Notes: a model not told the origin generated them from the letters alone. Shown: positions 17,841 to 27,699, numbered from the stretch's first letter. The stretch: 64,000 nucleotides of DNA from Massilibacteroides vaginae (GCF_900178525.1 NZ_FXDJ01000006.1:186001-250000); one strand, 5' to 3'. A program made the numbers and translations.

Positions 17841-19175
17841 TTACAAAATGCCCTGCGACATCATCGCTTTGGCAACCTTCATAAATCCGGCAATATTTGC
17901 GCCTTTAACATAATTGATAGTTCCATCGGCTTCGGTTCCATACTTCACACATTGTTCGTGAATTGAGAACATTATACTTTTTAATTTTTCATCTACCTCT
18001 TCACTTGCCCAACTCAGCTTCATGGCATTTTGTGTCATCTCCAGTCCAGACACCGACACACCACCGGCATTTGCAGCCTTACCCGGGGCATAAAGAATTT
18101 TCGCTTTAAGGAATGCGTCGATAGCTTCGGGCGTTGAGGGCATGTTTGCTCCTTCTGAAACCGCGAAACATCCATTGGCCAACAACGCTTTGGCGTCGTC
18201 TTCGTTTAATTCATTCTGGGTAGCACTCGGCATGGCGATATCGCATTTTTCATGCCATGGGCGACCACCTGCCACATATTTACAACCATACTCTTCGGCG
18301 TATTCACGAATACGACCGCGATACAGGTTTTTCAGATCCATTATATGTTTCAGCTTTTCAGCATCAATGCCTTCGGGATCATAAATATAGCCGTCTGAGT
18401 CTGAAAGCGTTACCACTTTCGCCCCAAGACTGATTAATTTCTCAGTTGTATATTGTGCCACATTTCCGGATCCGGAAACGGCAACTGTTTTTCCTTTGAT
18501 ATCAATATTGCGGGTTTTAAGCATTTCCAGCAGGAAATATACATTTCCATATCCGGTAGCTTCCGGACGAATCAACGATCCGCCGAATTCAATTCCCTTA
18601 CCTGTGAATGTTCCCGTATTTTCGCGTGCCAGTTTTTTATACATTCCATACATGTAAGCCACTTCACGCCCACCTACACCTATATCACCGGCAGGAACAT
18701 CCGTGTCCGGACCGATATGACGCCAAAGCTCCATCACAAAAGCCTGACAGAAACGCATAATTTCAGCATTAGACTTTCCACGCGGGCTGAAATCCGAACC
18801 TCCCTTTCCTCCGCCCATAGGCAAAGTTGTCAGTGAGTTTTTAAATGTTTGTTCAAAAGCCAGAAACTTCAGAATACCCAGATTAACAGATGAGTGGAAA
18901 CGAATCCCACCTTTATAAGGTCCAATCGCATTATTATGCTGCACACGGTATCCCATATTCGTATGTACGTTGCCTTTATCATCCACCCAGGTTACACGGA
19001 AAGAAAAAATTCTGTCCGGAATACACAGACGCTCAATCAGATTTGTTTTTTCAAATTCAGGATGTTCATTATATACATCTTCAATTGTAGTTAAAACTTC
19101 AGCAACTGCCTGATGATACTCCGGTTCATTTGGAAATTTTCTTTTTAGAAGGTCCAATACTTCATTAGATTTCAT
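17841..19175 (-). CDS. gdhA: Glutamate dehydrogenase, probably NADP-dependent
   Basis: 444 residues, a full-length paralogue of the enzyme at 10993-12327 and collinear with it. The catalytic glycine-rich segment PMGGGKGGSDF (about 119-129) is present. The Rossmann site GSGNVAQYTTEKLISLGAKV with LSDSDGYIYD matches enterobacterial NADP-specific GdhA, so it probably serves ammonium assimilation while the paralogue may run in the catabolic direction; that division is inferred. It has its own promoter and terminator, and a palindrome at its predicted transcription start. Confidence 0.94.
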   Translation of the reverse strand: MKSNEVLDLLKRKFPNEPEYHQAVAEVLTTIEDVYNEHPEFEKTNLIERLCIPDRIFSFRVTWVDDKGNVHTNMGYRVQHNNAIGPYKGGIRFHSSVNLGILKFLAFEQTFKNSLTTLPMGGGKGGSDFSPRGKSNAEIMRFCQAFVMELWRHIGPDTDVPAGDIGVGGREVAYMYGMYKKLARENTGTFTGKGIEFGGSLIRPEATGYGNVYFLLEMLKTRNIDIKGKTVAVSGSGNVAQYTTEKLISLGAKVVTLSDSDGYIYDPEGIDAEKLKHIMDLKNLYRGRIREYAEEYGCKYVAGGRPWHEKCDIAMPSATQNELNEDDAKALLANGCFAVSEGANMPSTPEAIDAFLKAKILYAPGKAANAGGVSVSGLEMTQNAMKLSWASEEVDEKLKSIMFSIHEQCVKYGTEADGTINYVKGANIAGFMKVAKAMMSQGIL

Positions 19176-19221
19176 TGAATGATTATTTTGAATGTTATAC
19201 CATATACCTATTCGTCAGAAT

Positions 19222-19237
19222 GTCGTTGACCAACGAC
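19222..19237. promoter_or_regulatory. Palindrome over the gdhA transcription start, possible operator
   Basis: Arms GTCGTTG and CAACGAC separated by 2 bases. The predicted start, about 7 bases after the -7 element, falls near 19235, inside the palindrome. The regulator is unknown. Confidence 0.45.
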
Positions 19238-19241
19238 CGAA

Positions 19242-19272
19242 CAAAGGTAAGCATTTACGCCCAACTAACAAA
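19242..19272 (-). promoter_or_regulatory. Promoter of gdhA (TTTG-N19-TACCTTTG)
   Basis: On the minus strand TTTG (19272-19269), exactly 19 bases, then TACCTTTG (19249-19242), a full match to the Bacteroidetes -33/-7 pattern. Confidence 0.85.
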
Positions 19273-19666
19273 TATTTGAAAGCAAAAATAAGCAATAAAA
19301 GTCATTTAGTCATCAAAACAACTAATCAATGATATATATATTCATTCTATAGTTTATTTAGAAATCTATTTTATAACAAAAAAATGAAAAGTTACTTTAT
19401 TTAAAAAAACATATCCTTTATTTTCCTTTTTCTATATCTGTGGAAAAACTTTTCTACAGTTGTGGTAAAGTTTTTCTATATATATGGAAAAAGCAAAATA
19501 TACTTTGTGTTTGAATAAACATCCTTTTATTTATCAAATTACTCCTTTCTCCCTGCATTTTATTTGAAACGCTGTTTTTTTACAGGATTAAAATTTTCCT
19601 TTTTCGCTTTTATTGTGCTTATTTGCATACGTCAATTAAAATATAAATCTGTCTATATTATAATGT
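19273..19666. other. AT-rich noncoding region between gdhA and the DUF4861 gene
   Basis: Divergent intergenic region with no credible ORF. It holds the three-unit 22-bp element at 19426-19506. The promoter of the DUF4861 gene is not recognisable. The remainder is AT-rich without other clear structure. Confidence 0.55.
19426..19506 (+). repeat. Three-unit 22-bp repeat element (copy B)
   Basis: Three 22-bp units begin at 19432 (CTATATCTGTGG), 19454 (CTACAGTTGTGG) and 19476 (CTATATATATGG), each with a GTGG or ATGG followed by an A-rich run and then T-rich DNA. The block from 19426 to about 19506 is nearly identical to 33666-33746, differing at about 6 positions. The left flank carries ATATCCTTTATTTT, related to the words in the 21-bp elements. 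Confidence 0.85.
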
Positions 19667-20812
19667 ATGAATAAAACGATTAGTTTTTTACTGCTTCTGG
19701 TACTTATTGGTTGTACAAACAAAAATTCATTTAAAGTAACTGTTGCTAACCCTTCTTCATTCGACCGCACGAATGAAATTGTGGAACTACCGCTCACCGG
19801 CATTATTTTAAAAATGCAGGATAAGGATTTTATCATTACGGATGCGAATGACAAACAGATTCCTTATCAGAAAACGTTTGACAACAAGGTGATTTTTCCG
19901 GTTAATATAACGGCAAATAATAAGGTGACTTATACAATCAAAGAAGGTAGTCCGGAACCTTATACACCTGTCGTTTTTGGCAAACTTTATCCGGAACGGG
20001 TGGATGATATTGCCTGGGAAAACGACCGCATCGCGTTCAGAACCTACGGTCCTGCCCTACAGGCTACGGGCGAAAAGGCTTATGGGTTTGACATTTGGGT
20101 TAAACGTGTGCCCGAACTGGTGGTTAAGGAACGTTACCGCAAGGAACTGGAAGATAAAATTTCATATCATACCGATCATGGCAATGGTTTAGACTATTAT
20201 AAAGTAGGCCCTACGTTGGGAGCAGGTGCTCCGGCATTGATCGTTAACGACTCGATCGCGTATCCCTATTGCTATAAAACATTCGAGATTGTAGACAACG
20301 GTCCGTTGCGTTTCACGGTAAAACTAACCTACAATCCACTGACTATTAATGAGAACAATTCTGTTATTGAGCATCGTACCATCTCCTTAGATGCGGGTAC
20401 GCAAATGAATAAGGTTACGGTTTTCTATAAAAACCTGACCGAATCTTTGCCCGTTGCGGCCGGTATCGTATTGCATGAACCAAGTGATGAGTTTGTGGTA
20501 AGTAAGGACGGGGGATACATAGCCTATGCTGATCCGGCTGATCCCGAAAACGGACAAACTTATATCGGTGCTGCTTTCCCTTTGGCTTTGAATGAAGCTA
20601 AAGCGGTTTATTTTTCCGACAAAGAAAAAGCGGAACGCGGAGCAAACGGTCATATTTTAGGTATTGCAGACTATAAACCGGGTAGTGAGTTTGTTTATTA
20701 CTTTGGCGCAGGCTGGAACAAATGGGGGTTTGAAACTCCGGCAGACTGGTTTAGCTATGTTAAAGCATTTAGTACGCAACTTAAAGAGCCGCTTGAAGTT
20801 AGTTATGAATAA
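19667..20812 (+). CDS. DUF4861 domain lipoprotein
   Basis: 381 residues. The signal peptide ends in a lipobox (LVLIGCTNK, Cys near residue 16). The rest matches DUF4861 (VANPSSFDRTNEIVELPL, GKLYPERVDDIAWENDRIAFRTYGPALQ in parts, YHTDHGNGLDYYKVGPTLGAG). Members are exported proteins often found with glycan-degrading enzymes; no activity is established to my knowledge. No CAZyme lies next to it here. The MATE gene starts 19 bases downstream and may be cotranscribed. Confidence 0.88.
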   Translation: MNKTISFLLLLVLIGCTNKNSFKVTVANPSSFDRTNEIVELPLTGIILKMQDKDFIITDANDKQIPYQKTFDNKVIFPVNITANNKVTYTIKEGSPEPYTPVVFGKLYPERVDDIAWENDRIAFRTYGPALQATGEKAYGFDIWVKRVPELVVKERYRKELEDKISYHTDHGNGLDYYKVGPTLGAGAPALIVNDSIAYPYCYKTFEIVDNGPLRFTVKLTYNPLTINENNSVIEHRTISLDAGTQMNKVTVFYKNLTESLPVAAGIVLHEPSDEFVVSKDGGYIAYADPADPENGQTYIGAAFPLALNEAKAVYFSDKEKAERGANGHILGIADYKPGSEFVYYFGAGWNKWGFETPADWFSYVKAFSTQLKEPLEVSYE

Positions 20813-20831
20813 GCGTCTGTTTACATAAGCG

Positions 20832-22127
20832 ATGAACAGGCAAATATTACGATTAGCCATTCCTTCTATCGTTTCTAATATCACTGTTCCTTTATTAGGG
20901 TTGGTCGATATGGCTATTGTCGGGCATTTGGGTTCTGCTTCCTATATTGGTGCAATAGCGGTAGGAACGATGATGTTCAATATTATATATTGGGTGTTTG
21001 GGTTTCTGCGTATGGGTACGGGAGGTTTAGCCGCTCAAGCGTATGGAGAACGTAATCTGAAAGGATTGATGCAGCTACTCACCCGCTCTATCACAATCGC
21101 CTTAGGTTTGGCATTAGCCCTCATCCTTCTGCAGTATCCGATAGAATGGCTCACGTTCCGATTGGTAGAGAGCAGTAATGAAGTAGCCGCTTTAGCTACG
21201 ATTTATTTCCGGATCTGCATCTGGGGTGCTCCGGCAATACTTAGTTTATATTGTTTTACGGGTTGGTTTATCGGAATGCAAAACACGCGTATCCCTATGA
21301 TAATCGCCATCACACAAAACATCATTAATATTATTGGCAGCCTGCTTCTTGTTTATGTTTTTGATCTGGGTATTGCAGGACTCGCTTCTGCCACATTGAT
21401 TGCCCAATACAGTGGTGTGTTTATGGCCATAGGTTTCTGGCTTATTTATTACAGCAGACTGAAGGTGCATTTCAATTTCAGGAAAAGCTTTGAATCAAAA
21501 GCAATGCGGATATTCTTTTCGGTAAACAGCGATATTTTTCTCCGCACGCTTTGTCTTGTTTCCGTAACAACCTTTTTCACCACCACAGGCGCCAAACAAG
21601 GCGACTTAGTATTGGCCGTCAACGCCTTACTCATGCAGCTGTTCACCCTTTATTCTTATTTCATGGATGGATTCGCTTATGCCGGTGAGGCATTGACCGG
21701 ACGTTTTGTAGGAGCCGGCAATCGTGTAGCCCTGCTGAGAATGATCCGTCAATTATTTGTTTGGGGAATTTCATTAGCTGTTTTCTTTACGCTCCTTTAT
21801 TTATTAGGCGGGAAAGATTTTCTGCGTTTGCTTACGAATAATAAAGACGTCATTTCTACTTCAGCAAACTATTTTTATTGGGTACTGGCGATTCCTCTTG
21901 CGGGATTTTCCGCTTTTTTATGGGACGGGATTTTTATCGGAGCTACTCAAACAAGAAAAATGTTATATTCCATGTTGATCTCTTCCTTTTTGTTTTTCTT
22001 TTTATTCTTCTTATTAAACAATCAGCTGGGAAATCATGCGCTTTGGTTGGCTTTCATTTGTTATCTCTCGTTCAGAGGTATCCTTCAAACGTTCTGGAGT
22101 CGTTCTTTTATTAAAGAATTTGGGTAA
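20832..22127 (+). CDS. MATE family efflux transporter (DinF-like)
   Basis: 431 residues with about twelve hydrophobic segments. N-terminal motif RLAIPSIVSNITVPLLGLVDMAIVGHLGS (in parts) and the central GFAYAGEALTGRFVGAG are typical of the DinF branch of the MATE family, which exports drugs or metabolites using Na+ or H+ gradients. Substrate unknown. Followed after 31 bases by a HAD phosphatase gene. Confidence 0.93.
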   Translation: MNRQILRLAIPSIVSNITVPLLGLVDMAIVGHLGSASYIGAIAVGTMMFNIIYWVFGFLRMGTGGLAAQAYGERNLKGLMQLLTRSITIALGLALALILLQYPIEWLTFRLVESSNEVAALATIYFRICIWGAPAILSLYCFTGWFIGMQNTRIPMIIAITQNIINIIGSLLLVYVFDLGIAGLASATLIAQYSGVFMAIGFWLIYYSRLKVHFNFRKSFESKAMRIFFSVNSDIFLRTLCLVSVTTFFTTTGAKQGDLVLAVNALLMQLFTLYSYFMDGFAYAGEALTGRFVGAGNRVALLRMIRQLFVWGISLAVFFTLLYLLGGKDFLRLLTNNKDVISTSANYFYWVLAIPLAGFSAFLWDGIFIGATQTRKMLYSMLISSFLFFFLFFLLNNQLGNHALWLAFICYLSFRGILQTFWSRSFIKEFG

Positions 22128-22158
22128 CTTTGTATATAAACTAAATAAAAAACAAAGC

Positions 22159-22806
22159 ATGAAGCAATTAGTGATATTCGATCTGGACGGAACACTCCTA
22201 AACACGATTGCCGACCTGGCAGTCAGCACTAATTACGCCTTATCACAAAATGGATTTCCTACACACGAAACAGCAGCTTATAATTTTTTTGTAGGAAATG
22301 GCATAAACAAACTATTCGAACGCGCACTACCGGATGGAGAAAAAACGGAAGAAAACATTCGCTTGATAAGGGCGTCTTTTTTACCCTATTACGATAAGCA
22401 TCATACGGATTATAGTTCTCCTTATCCGGGCATTCCGGAGTTACTCGCGGCCTTGCAGGCAAAAGGGATCACGCTTGCCGTCGCATCCAACAAATACCAG
22501 TCTGCCACAGAAGAGTTAATACGTCATTTCTTTCCCAACATTTCTTTTGCGATAGTGCTTGGACAAAGGGAAGGTATTCCTCCAAAGCCGGATCCGTCTA
22601 TCGTAAATCAAATTTTAGCGCATACGGGAATAACGAAAGAAAACACGCTATATGTAGGCGACTCGGGAGTAGATATGCAAACTGTTCTGAACAGTGAAGT
22701 AGATGGCGTTGGCGTAACCTGGGGATTTCGTCCCAGAGCGGAACTGGAAAAATTTAATCCTAAACATATAGTAGATGAGGCGTGGGAAATAGCGTCTTTT
22801 ATCTAA
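22159..22806 (+). CDS. HAD family hydrolase, phosphoglycolate phosphatase-like
   Basis: 215 residues from the ATG at 22159. The open frame extends upstream to 22036 but those codons overlap the MATE gene, and MKQLVIFDLDGTLLNT is the family N-terminus. Motif I has D8 and D10 (FDLDGT), motif II VASNK, motif III KPDP, motif IV VGDSGVDMQT. The cap region fits subfamily IA, which includes Gph. Such enzymes dephosphorylate 2-phosphoglycolate or other small phosphates; the true substrate is not certain. Confidence 0.9.
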   Translation: MKQLVIFDLDGTLLNTIADLAVSTNYALSQNGFPTHETAAYNFFVGNGINKLFERALPDGEKTEENIRLIRASFLPYYDKHHTDYSSPYPGIPELLAALQAKGITLAVASNKYQSATEELIRHFFPNISFAIVLGQREGIPPKPDPSIVNQILAHTGITKENTLYVGDSGVDMQTVLNSEVDGVGVTWGFRPRAELEKFNPKHIVDEAWEIASFI

Positions 22807-22830
22807 CGTGTTTTACGAAAGTATAACGCT

Positions 22831-22857
22831 GGTTGTTTGACACAACGAACAACAACC
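22831..22857 (+). terminator. Weak hairpin after the HAD gene
   Basis: Arms GGTTGTT and AACAACC. A T-rich but interrupted tract follows. It could be a weak terminator of the DUF4861-MATE-HAD transcript or part of the fhs leader. Confidence 0.3.
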
Positions 22858-22906
22858 TTATTCAAATCTTTTTGTTATCATAATACATCTTAATCAATAA
22901 ATACGC

Positions 22907-24574
22907 ATGAAATCTGACATCGAAATCGCGAGAAGTGTATCTCTTTCAAAAATCAATGAAGTAGCGGATAAAACAGGCATTCCGCATGAAGAAGTGCTTA
23001 ATTACGGTCACCATATTGCTAAAGTACCGCTTCGTTTTATTAATGAGGAAAAAGTACGGAAGAGCAATCTGATTTTAGTAACGGCAATTACACCGACTAA
23101 GGCCGGAATCGGAAAAACAACCGTTTCTATCGGTTTGGCGCTGGGGTTAAACAGAATTAAAAAAAACGCGATTGTTGCGCTTCGTGAGCCGTCTCTCGGT
23201 CCATGCTTTGGCATGAAGGGAGGAGCAGCCGGAGGTGGTTATGCTCAAGTAGTTCCGATGGAGAATATAAACCTGCATTTTACGGGAGATTTCCATGCGA
23301 TCACTTCAGCGCACAACATGATCACTGCGTTGCTTGATAACTACATTTATCAGAACAGAAAAACAGGTAGTGGTTTAAAAGAAATTAAATGGAAACGCGT
23401 ATTGGATGTAAATGACCGTAGTTTACGAAATGTGATAACCGGTTTAGGAGGCTCGGCAAATGGCATACCTACCGAATCCGGATTTGACATTACCCCGGCT
23501 TCGGAAATTATGGCGATATTCTGTTTATCTACCGACCTAGACGATCTTCGCCGTCGCGTAGGAAATATCCTTTTAGGGTATACTTTTGAAAATAAGCCTT
23601 TCACGGTTAACGATCTGGGCATTTCGGGTGCTATCACTGCCTTGCTGAAAGACGCTTTACTGCCTAATTTAGTTCAAACAACAGAAAACACGGCGGCATT
23701 TGTACACGGAGGTCCTTTTGCTAACATTGCTCATGGATGCAACTCCGTTCTTGCCACCAAAATGGCTCTTTCTTATGGAGATTATGTGATAACGGAAGCA
23801 GGTTTTGGTGCCGACTTGGGAGCTGAAAAATTCTTCAACATCAAATGCCGGAAAACCGGCTTAGCCCCCAAATTAACCGTGATTGTCGCAACTGCCCAAA
23901 GTTTAAAAATGCACGGCGGTGTACCTGAAGACAAAATCAAAGAACAGAACATTGAAGGATTAAAGAACGGACTTGCCAATCTGGACAAACATATAGAGAA
24001 CATGAAAAGTTTCGGTCAGGAAGTGATCGTTACTTTTAATCGATTCGCGACAGACACCGATGAAGAAATAGCCTTAGTTGACGAACATTGCCGCAAGTTA
24101 GGTGTAGGATTCGCCATGAACACCGTGTTTGCCGAAGGTGGTAAAGGTGGCGAAGAGCTTGCCCGTCTTGTTGTAGACACAATCGAGAAGCGACCTTCTA
24201 AACCACTTCAGTTCACCTATGAAGACAGTGATTCTATCCGCACTAAAGTAAAAAAGGTTACCGAAAAGATTTACGGAGCAGCCTCCATCGTCTATTCTTC
24301 GCCTGCTGAAAAGAAAATAAAACAGGTTGAAGAACTGGGCTTTTCGCACTTCCCGATCTGTATCGCTAAAACGCAATATTCTTTCTCAGCGGATGCGAAA
24401 GCTTACGGCGTAGCAAAAGATTTTGAATTGGTGGTAAGAGACATCGTTATCAACAGCGGCTCAGAAATGATTGTAATTATCATGGGTGAGATCATGCGTA
24501 TGCCGGGCCTGCCAAAGATTCCACAGGCACAGAAGATCGATGTCGTTGACGGACTGATCGAAGGATTGAGTTAA
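22907..24574 (+). CDS. fhs: Formate-tetrahydrofolate ligase
   Basis: 555 residues, full family length. It makes 10-formyl-THF from formate, THF and ATP in one-carbon metabolism. The P-loop-like ATP site [11 protein letters not shown] lies at about 62-72; other family blocks are [32 protein letters not shown] and [13 protein letters not shown]. It ends 2 bases from the convergent apbE gene, with no terminator visible between them. Confidence 0.97.
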   Translation: MKSDIEIARSVSLSKINEVADKTGIPHEEVLNYGHHIAKVPLRFINEEKVRKSNLILVTAITPTKAGIGKTTVSIGLALGLNRIKKNAIVALREPSLGPCFGMKGGAAGGGYAQVVPMENINLHFTGDFHAITSAHNMITALLDNYIYQNRKTGSGLKEIKWKRVLDVNDRSLRNVITGLGGSANGIPTESGFDITPASEIMAIFCLSTDLDDLRRRVGNILLGYTFENKPFTVNDLGISGAITALLKDALLPNLVQTTENTAAFVHGGPFANIAHGCNSVLATKMALSYGDYVITEAGFGADLGAEKFFNIKCRKTGLAPKLTVIVATAQSLKMHGGVPEDKIKEQNIEGLKNGLANLDKHIENMKSFGQEVIVTFNRFATDTDEEIALVDEHCRKLGVGFAMNTVFAEGGKGGEELARLVVDTIEKRPSKPLQFTYEDSDSIRTKVKKVTEKIYGAASIVYSSPAEKKIKQVEELGFSHFPICIAKTQYSFSADAKAYGVAKDFELVVRDIVINSGSEMIVIIMGEIMRMPGLPKIPQAQKIDVVDGLIEGLS

Positions 24575-24576
24575 TC

Positions 24577-25605
24577 TCAGGGATTTTCTAAAACAGCTAA
24601 TTCTTTTCTATTCGGGAGGTATTTTAACAAGCCTTCCGAATAGGAAACCCGCTCCTCTCCATTCTCGCCCGTATAGATCAGGAAATATTCAATTTCAGGA
24701 ACTTTCTTTGCAATTTCGGCCGCCTGCTCTACCCCCAACACCATAAAAACAGTCGCATAGGCATCAGCCGTCATGCAATCGTCGGCAATAACTGTAGCAC
24801 TTAATATTGATTTTTCAGCAGGATAGCCGGTTACCGGATCAATTGTGTGGGCATATCTCTTGCCATCTTTAATGTAATAATTACGATAGTTGCCGGAAGT
24901 AGCGATGCCGCCTTTCTTACAAAGTCTTACCACCTCTTTCGCGACATTAATCATTCCGGTAGAATCATCTTCAGGTTCATTAATCCCTATGCTCCAGCAT
25001 TTCCCATTGGGGTTAACGCCTTTTACTACAAACTCTCCACCGATTTCGATCATGTAATTTTCAACCCCTTCTTTTTCCATCAAGCGAGCAATTACATCAC
25101 AAGAAAATCCTTTAGCGATAGCCGATGTATTTAGAATAACACGCGAGTCGTCTTTTTTAATTTGTCCATTATCAATTCTAATCTTTTCATAGCCGGTAAA
25201 TGTTTTCAGACTATCGATCATGTGCTGAGAGACACTGTCCATATTAGCAAATCCGAACCCCCAAAGGTTAATCAGCGGTGCACAGGTAATATCAAATGCC
25301 CCGTTACTTATCCCGGATATTTCCTGCGCCTTATTAAAGACTTCAACAAACCATTCGTCTAATTCGACCGGCTCATTTCTGTTTACCTTTGAAATTATCG
25401 AATTCGGATTAAAAGGATTAAGCGACAAGCTGAACTTCTGGAATTCCGCATCGATCTCTGCGGTTAATGGCTTGGATGACTGATATTTAATTGCATAAAT
25501 CGTATGAAAAATGCTACCTTTCTCTTCATAATAAACCTTTTCTTTATTACAGGATGACAGAAAGATCAAGAAAAACAAGAGTGAAAATAAAGCGTGCTTT
25601 GACAT
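24577..25605 (-). CDS. apbE: FAD:protein FMN transferase, lipoprotein
   Basis: 342 residues. Signal peptide with lipobox (LIFLSSCNKE, Cys near 19), so it is anchored in the envelope facing the periplasm. ApbE transfers FMN from FAD to Thr of flavoproteins such as the Na+-translocating Nqr and Rnf subunits. Family motifs: FNPNSIISKVNRNEP, GAFDITCAPLINLWGFG, AIAKGFSCD, AHTIDPVTGYPAE, and the Mg-binding DDCMTADAYAT. Confidence 0.95.
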   Translation of the reverse strand: MSKHALFSLLFFLIFLSSCNKEKVYYEEKGSIFHTIYAIKYQSSKPLTAEIDAEFQKFSLSLNPFNPNSIISKVNRNEPVELDEWFVEVFNKAQEISGISNGAFDITCAPLINLWGFGFANMDSVSQHMIDSLKTFTGYEKIRIDNGQIKKDDSRVILNTSAIAKGFSCDVIARLMEKEGVENYMIEIGGEFVVKGVNPNGKCWSIGINEPEDDSTGMINVAKEVVRLCKKGGIATSGNYRNYYIKDGKRYAHTIDPVTGYPAEKSILSATVIADDCMTADAYATVFMVLGVEQAAEIAKKVPEIEYFLIYTGENGEERVSYSEGLLKYLPNRKELAVLENP

Positions 25606-25631
25606 AAAAATTTCTCATTAAAAATTGTTGA

Positions 25632-26201
25632 TCAGGAGGTAAACCAAATATGCTCAAGAAGAATTTTCAACCCAATACAAATCAGAAAAATACCACCTAT
25701 TAAGTCTACGTTAAGATTCATTTTTCGACCAAAATGGCTGCCGAAATAAACGCCAAACGCAGAAAATACAAAAGTAATGATTCCGATGGTTGTAGCTCGC
25801 ATAAAAATACTGTAATTTAATATCGCGAATGTTATTCCTACAGCAAAGGCGTCAATACTTGTGGCTATGGCTAAACCACAAAGTGTTTTATTACAAAACG
25901 GATTACGATGTGTTTCAGGCTCTTCTCTGTCATTAAAGCTCTCATAAATTGCTTTTATTCCAATAGCAGTCAGAAGAAGAAACGCGATCCAATGGTCAAT
26001 ATCTGAAATATACTGTTCAAACCCCATCCCTAAAAGATAGCCAAGCACTGTCATGCCTGCCTGAAATAATCCCATTGCAGAAGCAATCCTCATTACACTT
26101 TTCATTGTGCAACGACCAATTACAGCTCCGCCAGTTATTGACACTGCCATACTATCCATGGATAGCCCTGCAGCAAGAAGCATAGTGTCTAAAAATATCA
26201 T
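25632..26201 (-). CDS. mntP: Manganese efflux pump MntP
   Basis: 189 residues with six hydrophobic segments. The family repeat with buried acidic residues is visible (LAAGLSMDSMAVSITGG near the start and GLAIATSIDAFAVGITFA in the second half). MntP exports excess Mn2+. Length is standard. It follows the nitroreductase gene by 7 bases on the same strand. No yybP-ykoY-type riboswitch is apparent in that gap. Confidence 0.95.
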   Translation of the reverse strand: MIFLDTMLLAAGLSMDSMAVSITGGAVIGRCTMKSVMRIASAMGLFQAGMTVLGYLLGMGFEQYISDIDHWIAFLLLTAIGIKAIYESFNDREEPETHRNPFCNKTLCGLAIATSIDAFAVGITFAILNYSIFMRATTIGIITFVFSAFGVYFGSHFGRKMNLNVDLIGGIFLICIGLKILLEHIWFTS

Positions 26202-26208
26202 ATTGTAT

Positions 26209-26733
26209 TTAGAAAGACTCTCTCAACACCACTTCAGAGATACTCTTTCTTTTCTTCAGGCTATTAGTAAATATATCAGGATTAGTTGGATAACCGATCG
26301 GAATAATTGCCGCCGGTTCAATAGCTTCGGGCAAATTAAAAAACGCGCGACATAATGCTGTATCAAAATTACAAACGATGCAACTTCCCAGCTCTTCTTC
26401 GGTTGCGGCAAGGCATATATGCTCAATCACTATACCCAGATCAATATCTAAATGATCCTTATCATCCGATTTGCGTTTCCAGGATTCATTTCGATTGCCA
26501 CATACAAGAAGAAACAAGGGCACCGGCTTTATCCAATCACGCGGATAAGATTTGATTATAGCTTCACGTCCTTTTTCCGAAGTAACAACGACAAAACGCC
26601 ACGGCTGAAAATTATTCGCTGAAGGAGCGAGTCTGGCAGCATCTAAGATCCGTTCGATCTTTTGTTCTTCTATTGGTTGCGTTAAGTAATCACGAACAGA
26701 CAGTCTTCTTTGTGCTAATTCAGCAAAAGTCAT
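26209..26733 (-). CDS. Nitroreductase family protein
   Basis: 174 residues. FMN-dependent NAD(P)H oxidoreductase fold: MTFAELAQRRLSVRDYL, ARLAPSANNFQPWRFVVV (FMN phosphate contacts), and the C-terminal IIPIGYPTNP. Substrates of this family vary widely and cannot be set from sequence. It overlaps the glycosyltransferase stop by 4 bases, so the genes are coupled. Confidence 0.92.
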   Translation of the reverse strand: MTFAELAQRRLSVRDYLTQPIEEQKIERILDAARLAPSANNFQPWRFVVVTSEKGREAIIKSYPRDWIKPVPLFLLVCGNRNESWKRKSDDKDHLDIDLGIVIEHICLAATEEELGSCIVCNFDTALCRAFFNLPEAIEPAAIIPIGYPTNPDIFTNSLKKRKSISEVVLRESF

Positions 26734-27686
26734 AATTCTGTTTGAATTTTATAATTATTTCTATTAGACGCGTTTCTTGATATTAATTCACCAATAAAAC
26801 CCGACAGGAACATCTGTGTTCCCAAAATCATTGCAGTTAGTGATATGTAGAAATACGGAGAATTGGTTACCAAAGGCCTTAGGTCTCCTCCGGAAAACAT
26901 GGATACAAGCTTCATGCTAAGTACGATGATCAGCGAAATAAAACCTACAAGAAACATTACGCTGCCCCATACACCGAAAAAATGCATCGGTTTTTTTCCG
27001 AACTTCGAGGTAAACCATAATGTTATCAGGTCTAAATAACCATTCACGAAACGGTTCAAACCAAACTTGGTTGTTCCGTATTTACGCGCCTGATGCTGAA
27101 CAACCTTCTCGCCAATTTTACTAAAGCCGGCTATCTTGGCTAAATAAGGAATATAACGGTGCATATCATTATACACCTCAATATTCTTTATTACGATATT
27201 TTTATAGGCTTTCAGACCGCAGTTAAAGTCATGCAGATTTTTGATTCCGGAAAACTTCCGGGCTGTTGCATTGAAGATTTTAGAAGGCAGGTTTTTTGAA
27301 AAAACCGGATCATAACGTTTTTTCTTCCAACCGGAAACCAAGTCATATCCATCCTCTTTTATCATCCGGTATAGTTCGGGAATTTCATCCGGGCTATCTT
27401 GTAAATCGGCATCCATTGTTATCACCACATCTCCTTCCGCACGTTGAAAACCACAATGCAGCCCCGGAGATTTCCCATAGTTACGTCTGAATTTAATACC
27501 TTTTACATTTTCAGACTTCTTACTTAATGCCTCTATTACAGTCCATGAACTATCCGTACTTCCATCATCAATAAAGATAACTTCATACGTAAAATGATGA
27601 TCATTCATAACCCGTTCAATCCAGCTGAATAGTTCAGGAAGTGATTCCTCTTCGTTATATAGCGGTATAACCACAGATATATCCAT
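26730..27686 (-). CDS. GtrB/DPM1-like glycosyltransferase family 2 membrane protein
   Basis: 318 residues. GT-A domain (VVIPLYNEEESLPEL, FIDDGSTDSSW, TMDADLQDSPDEIPELY with the DxD motif) followed by two C-terminal membrane segments (about 233-260 and 273-300). This architecture is typical of enzymes that move a sugar from a nucleotide donor to polyprenyl phosphate (GtrB, ArnC, DPM1). The acceptor and sugar are not determinable. Confidence 0.93.
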   Translation of the reverse strand: MDISVVIPLYNEEESLPELFSWIERVMNDHHFTYEVIFIDDGSTDSSWTVIEALSKKSENVKGIKFRRNYGKSPGLHCGFQRAEGDVVITMDADLQDSPDEIPELYRMIKEDGYDLVSGWKKKRYDPVFSKNLPSKIFNATARKFSGIKNLHDFNCGLKAYKNIVIKNIEVYNDMHRYIPYLAKIAGFSKIGEKVVQHQARKYGTTKFGLNRFVNGYLDLITLWFTSKFGKKPMHFFGVWGSVMFLVGFISLIIVLSMKLVSMFSGGDLRPLVTNSPYFYISLTAMILGTQMFLSGFIGELISRNASNRNNYKIQTEL

Positions 27687-27699
27687 TATTATCGCTTTT

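Noticed and set aside
19426-19506. CRISPR-like array
   Set aside because: The 21-22-bp units abut each other without spacers and number only three; no cas genes are present.
24574-24577. Terminator between fhs and apbE
   Set aside because: The convergent stops are 2 bases apart and no hairpin with a T-run is visible.
26202-26208. Manganese riboswitch (yybP-ykoY) for mntP
   Set aside because: Only 7 bases separate mntP from the nitroreductase gene.
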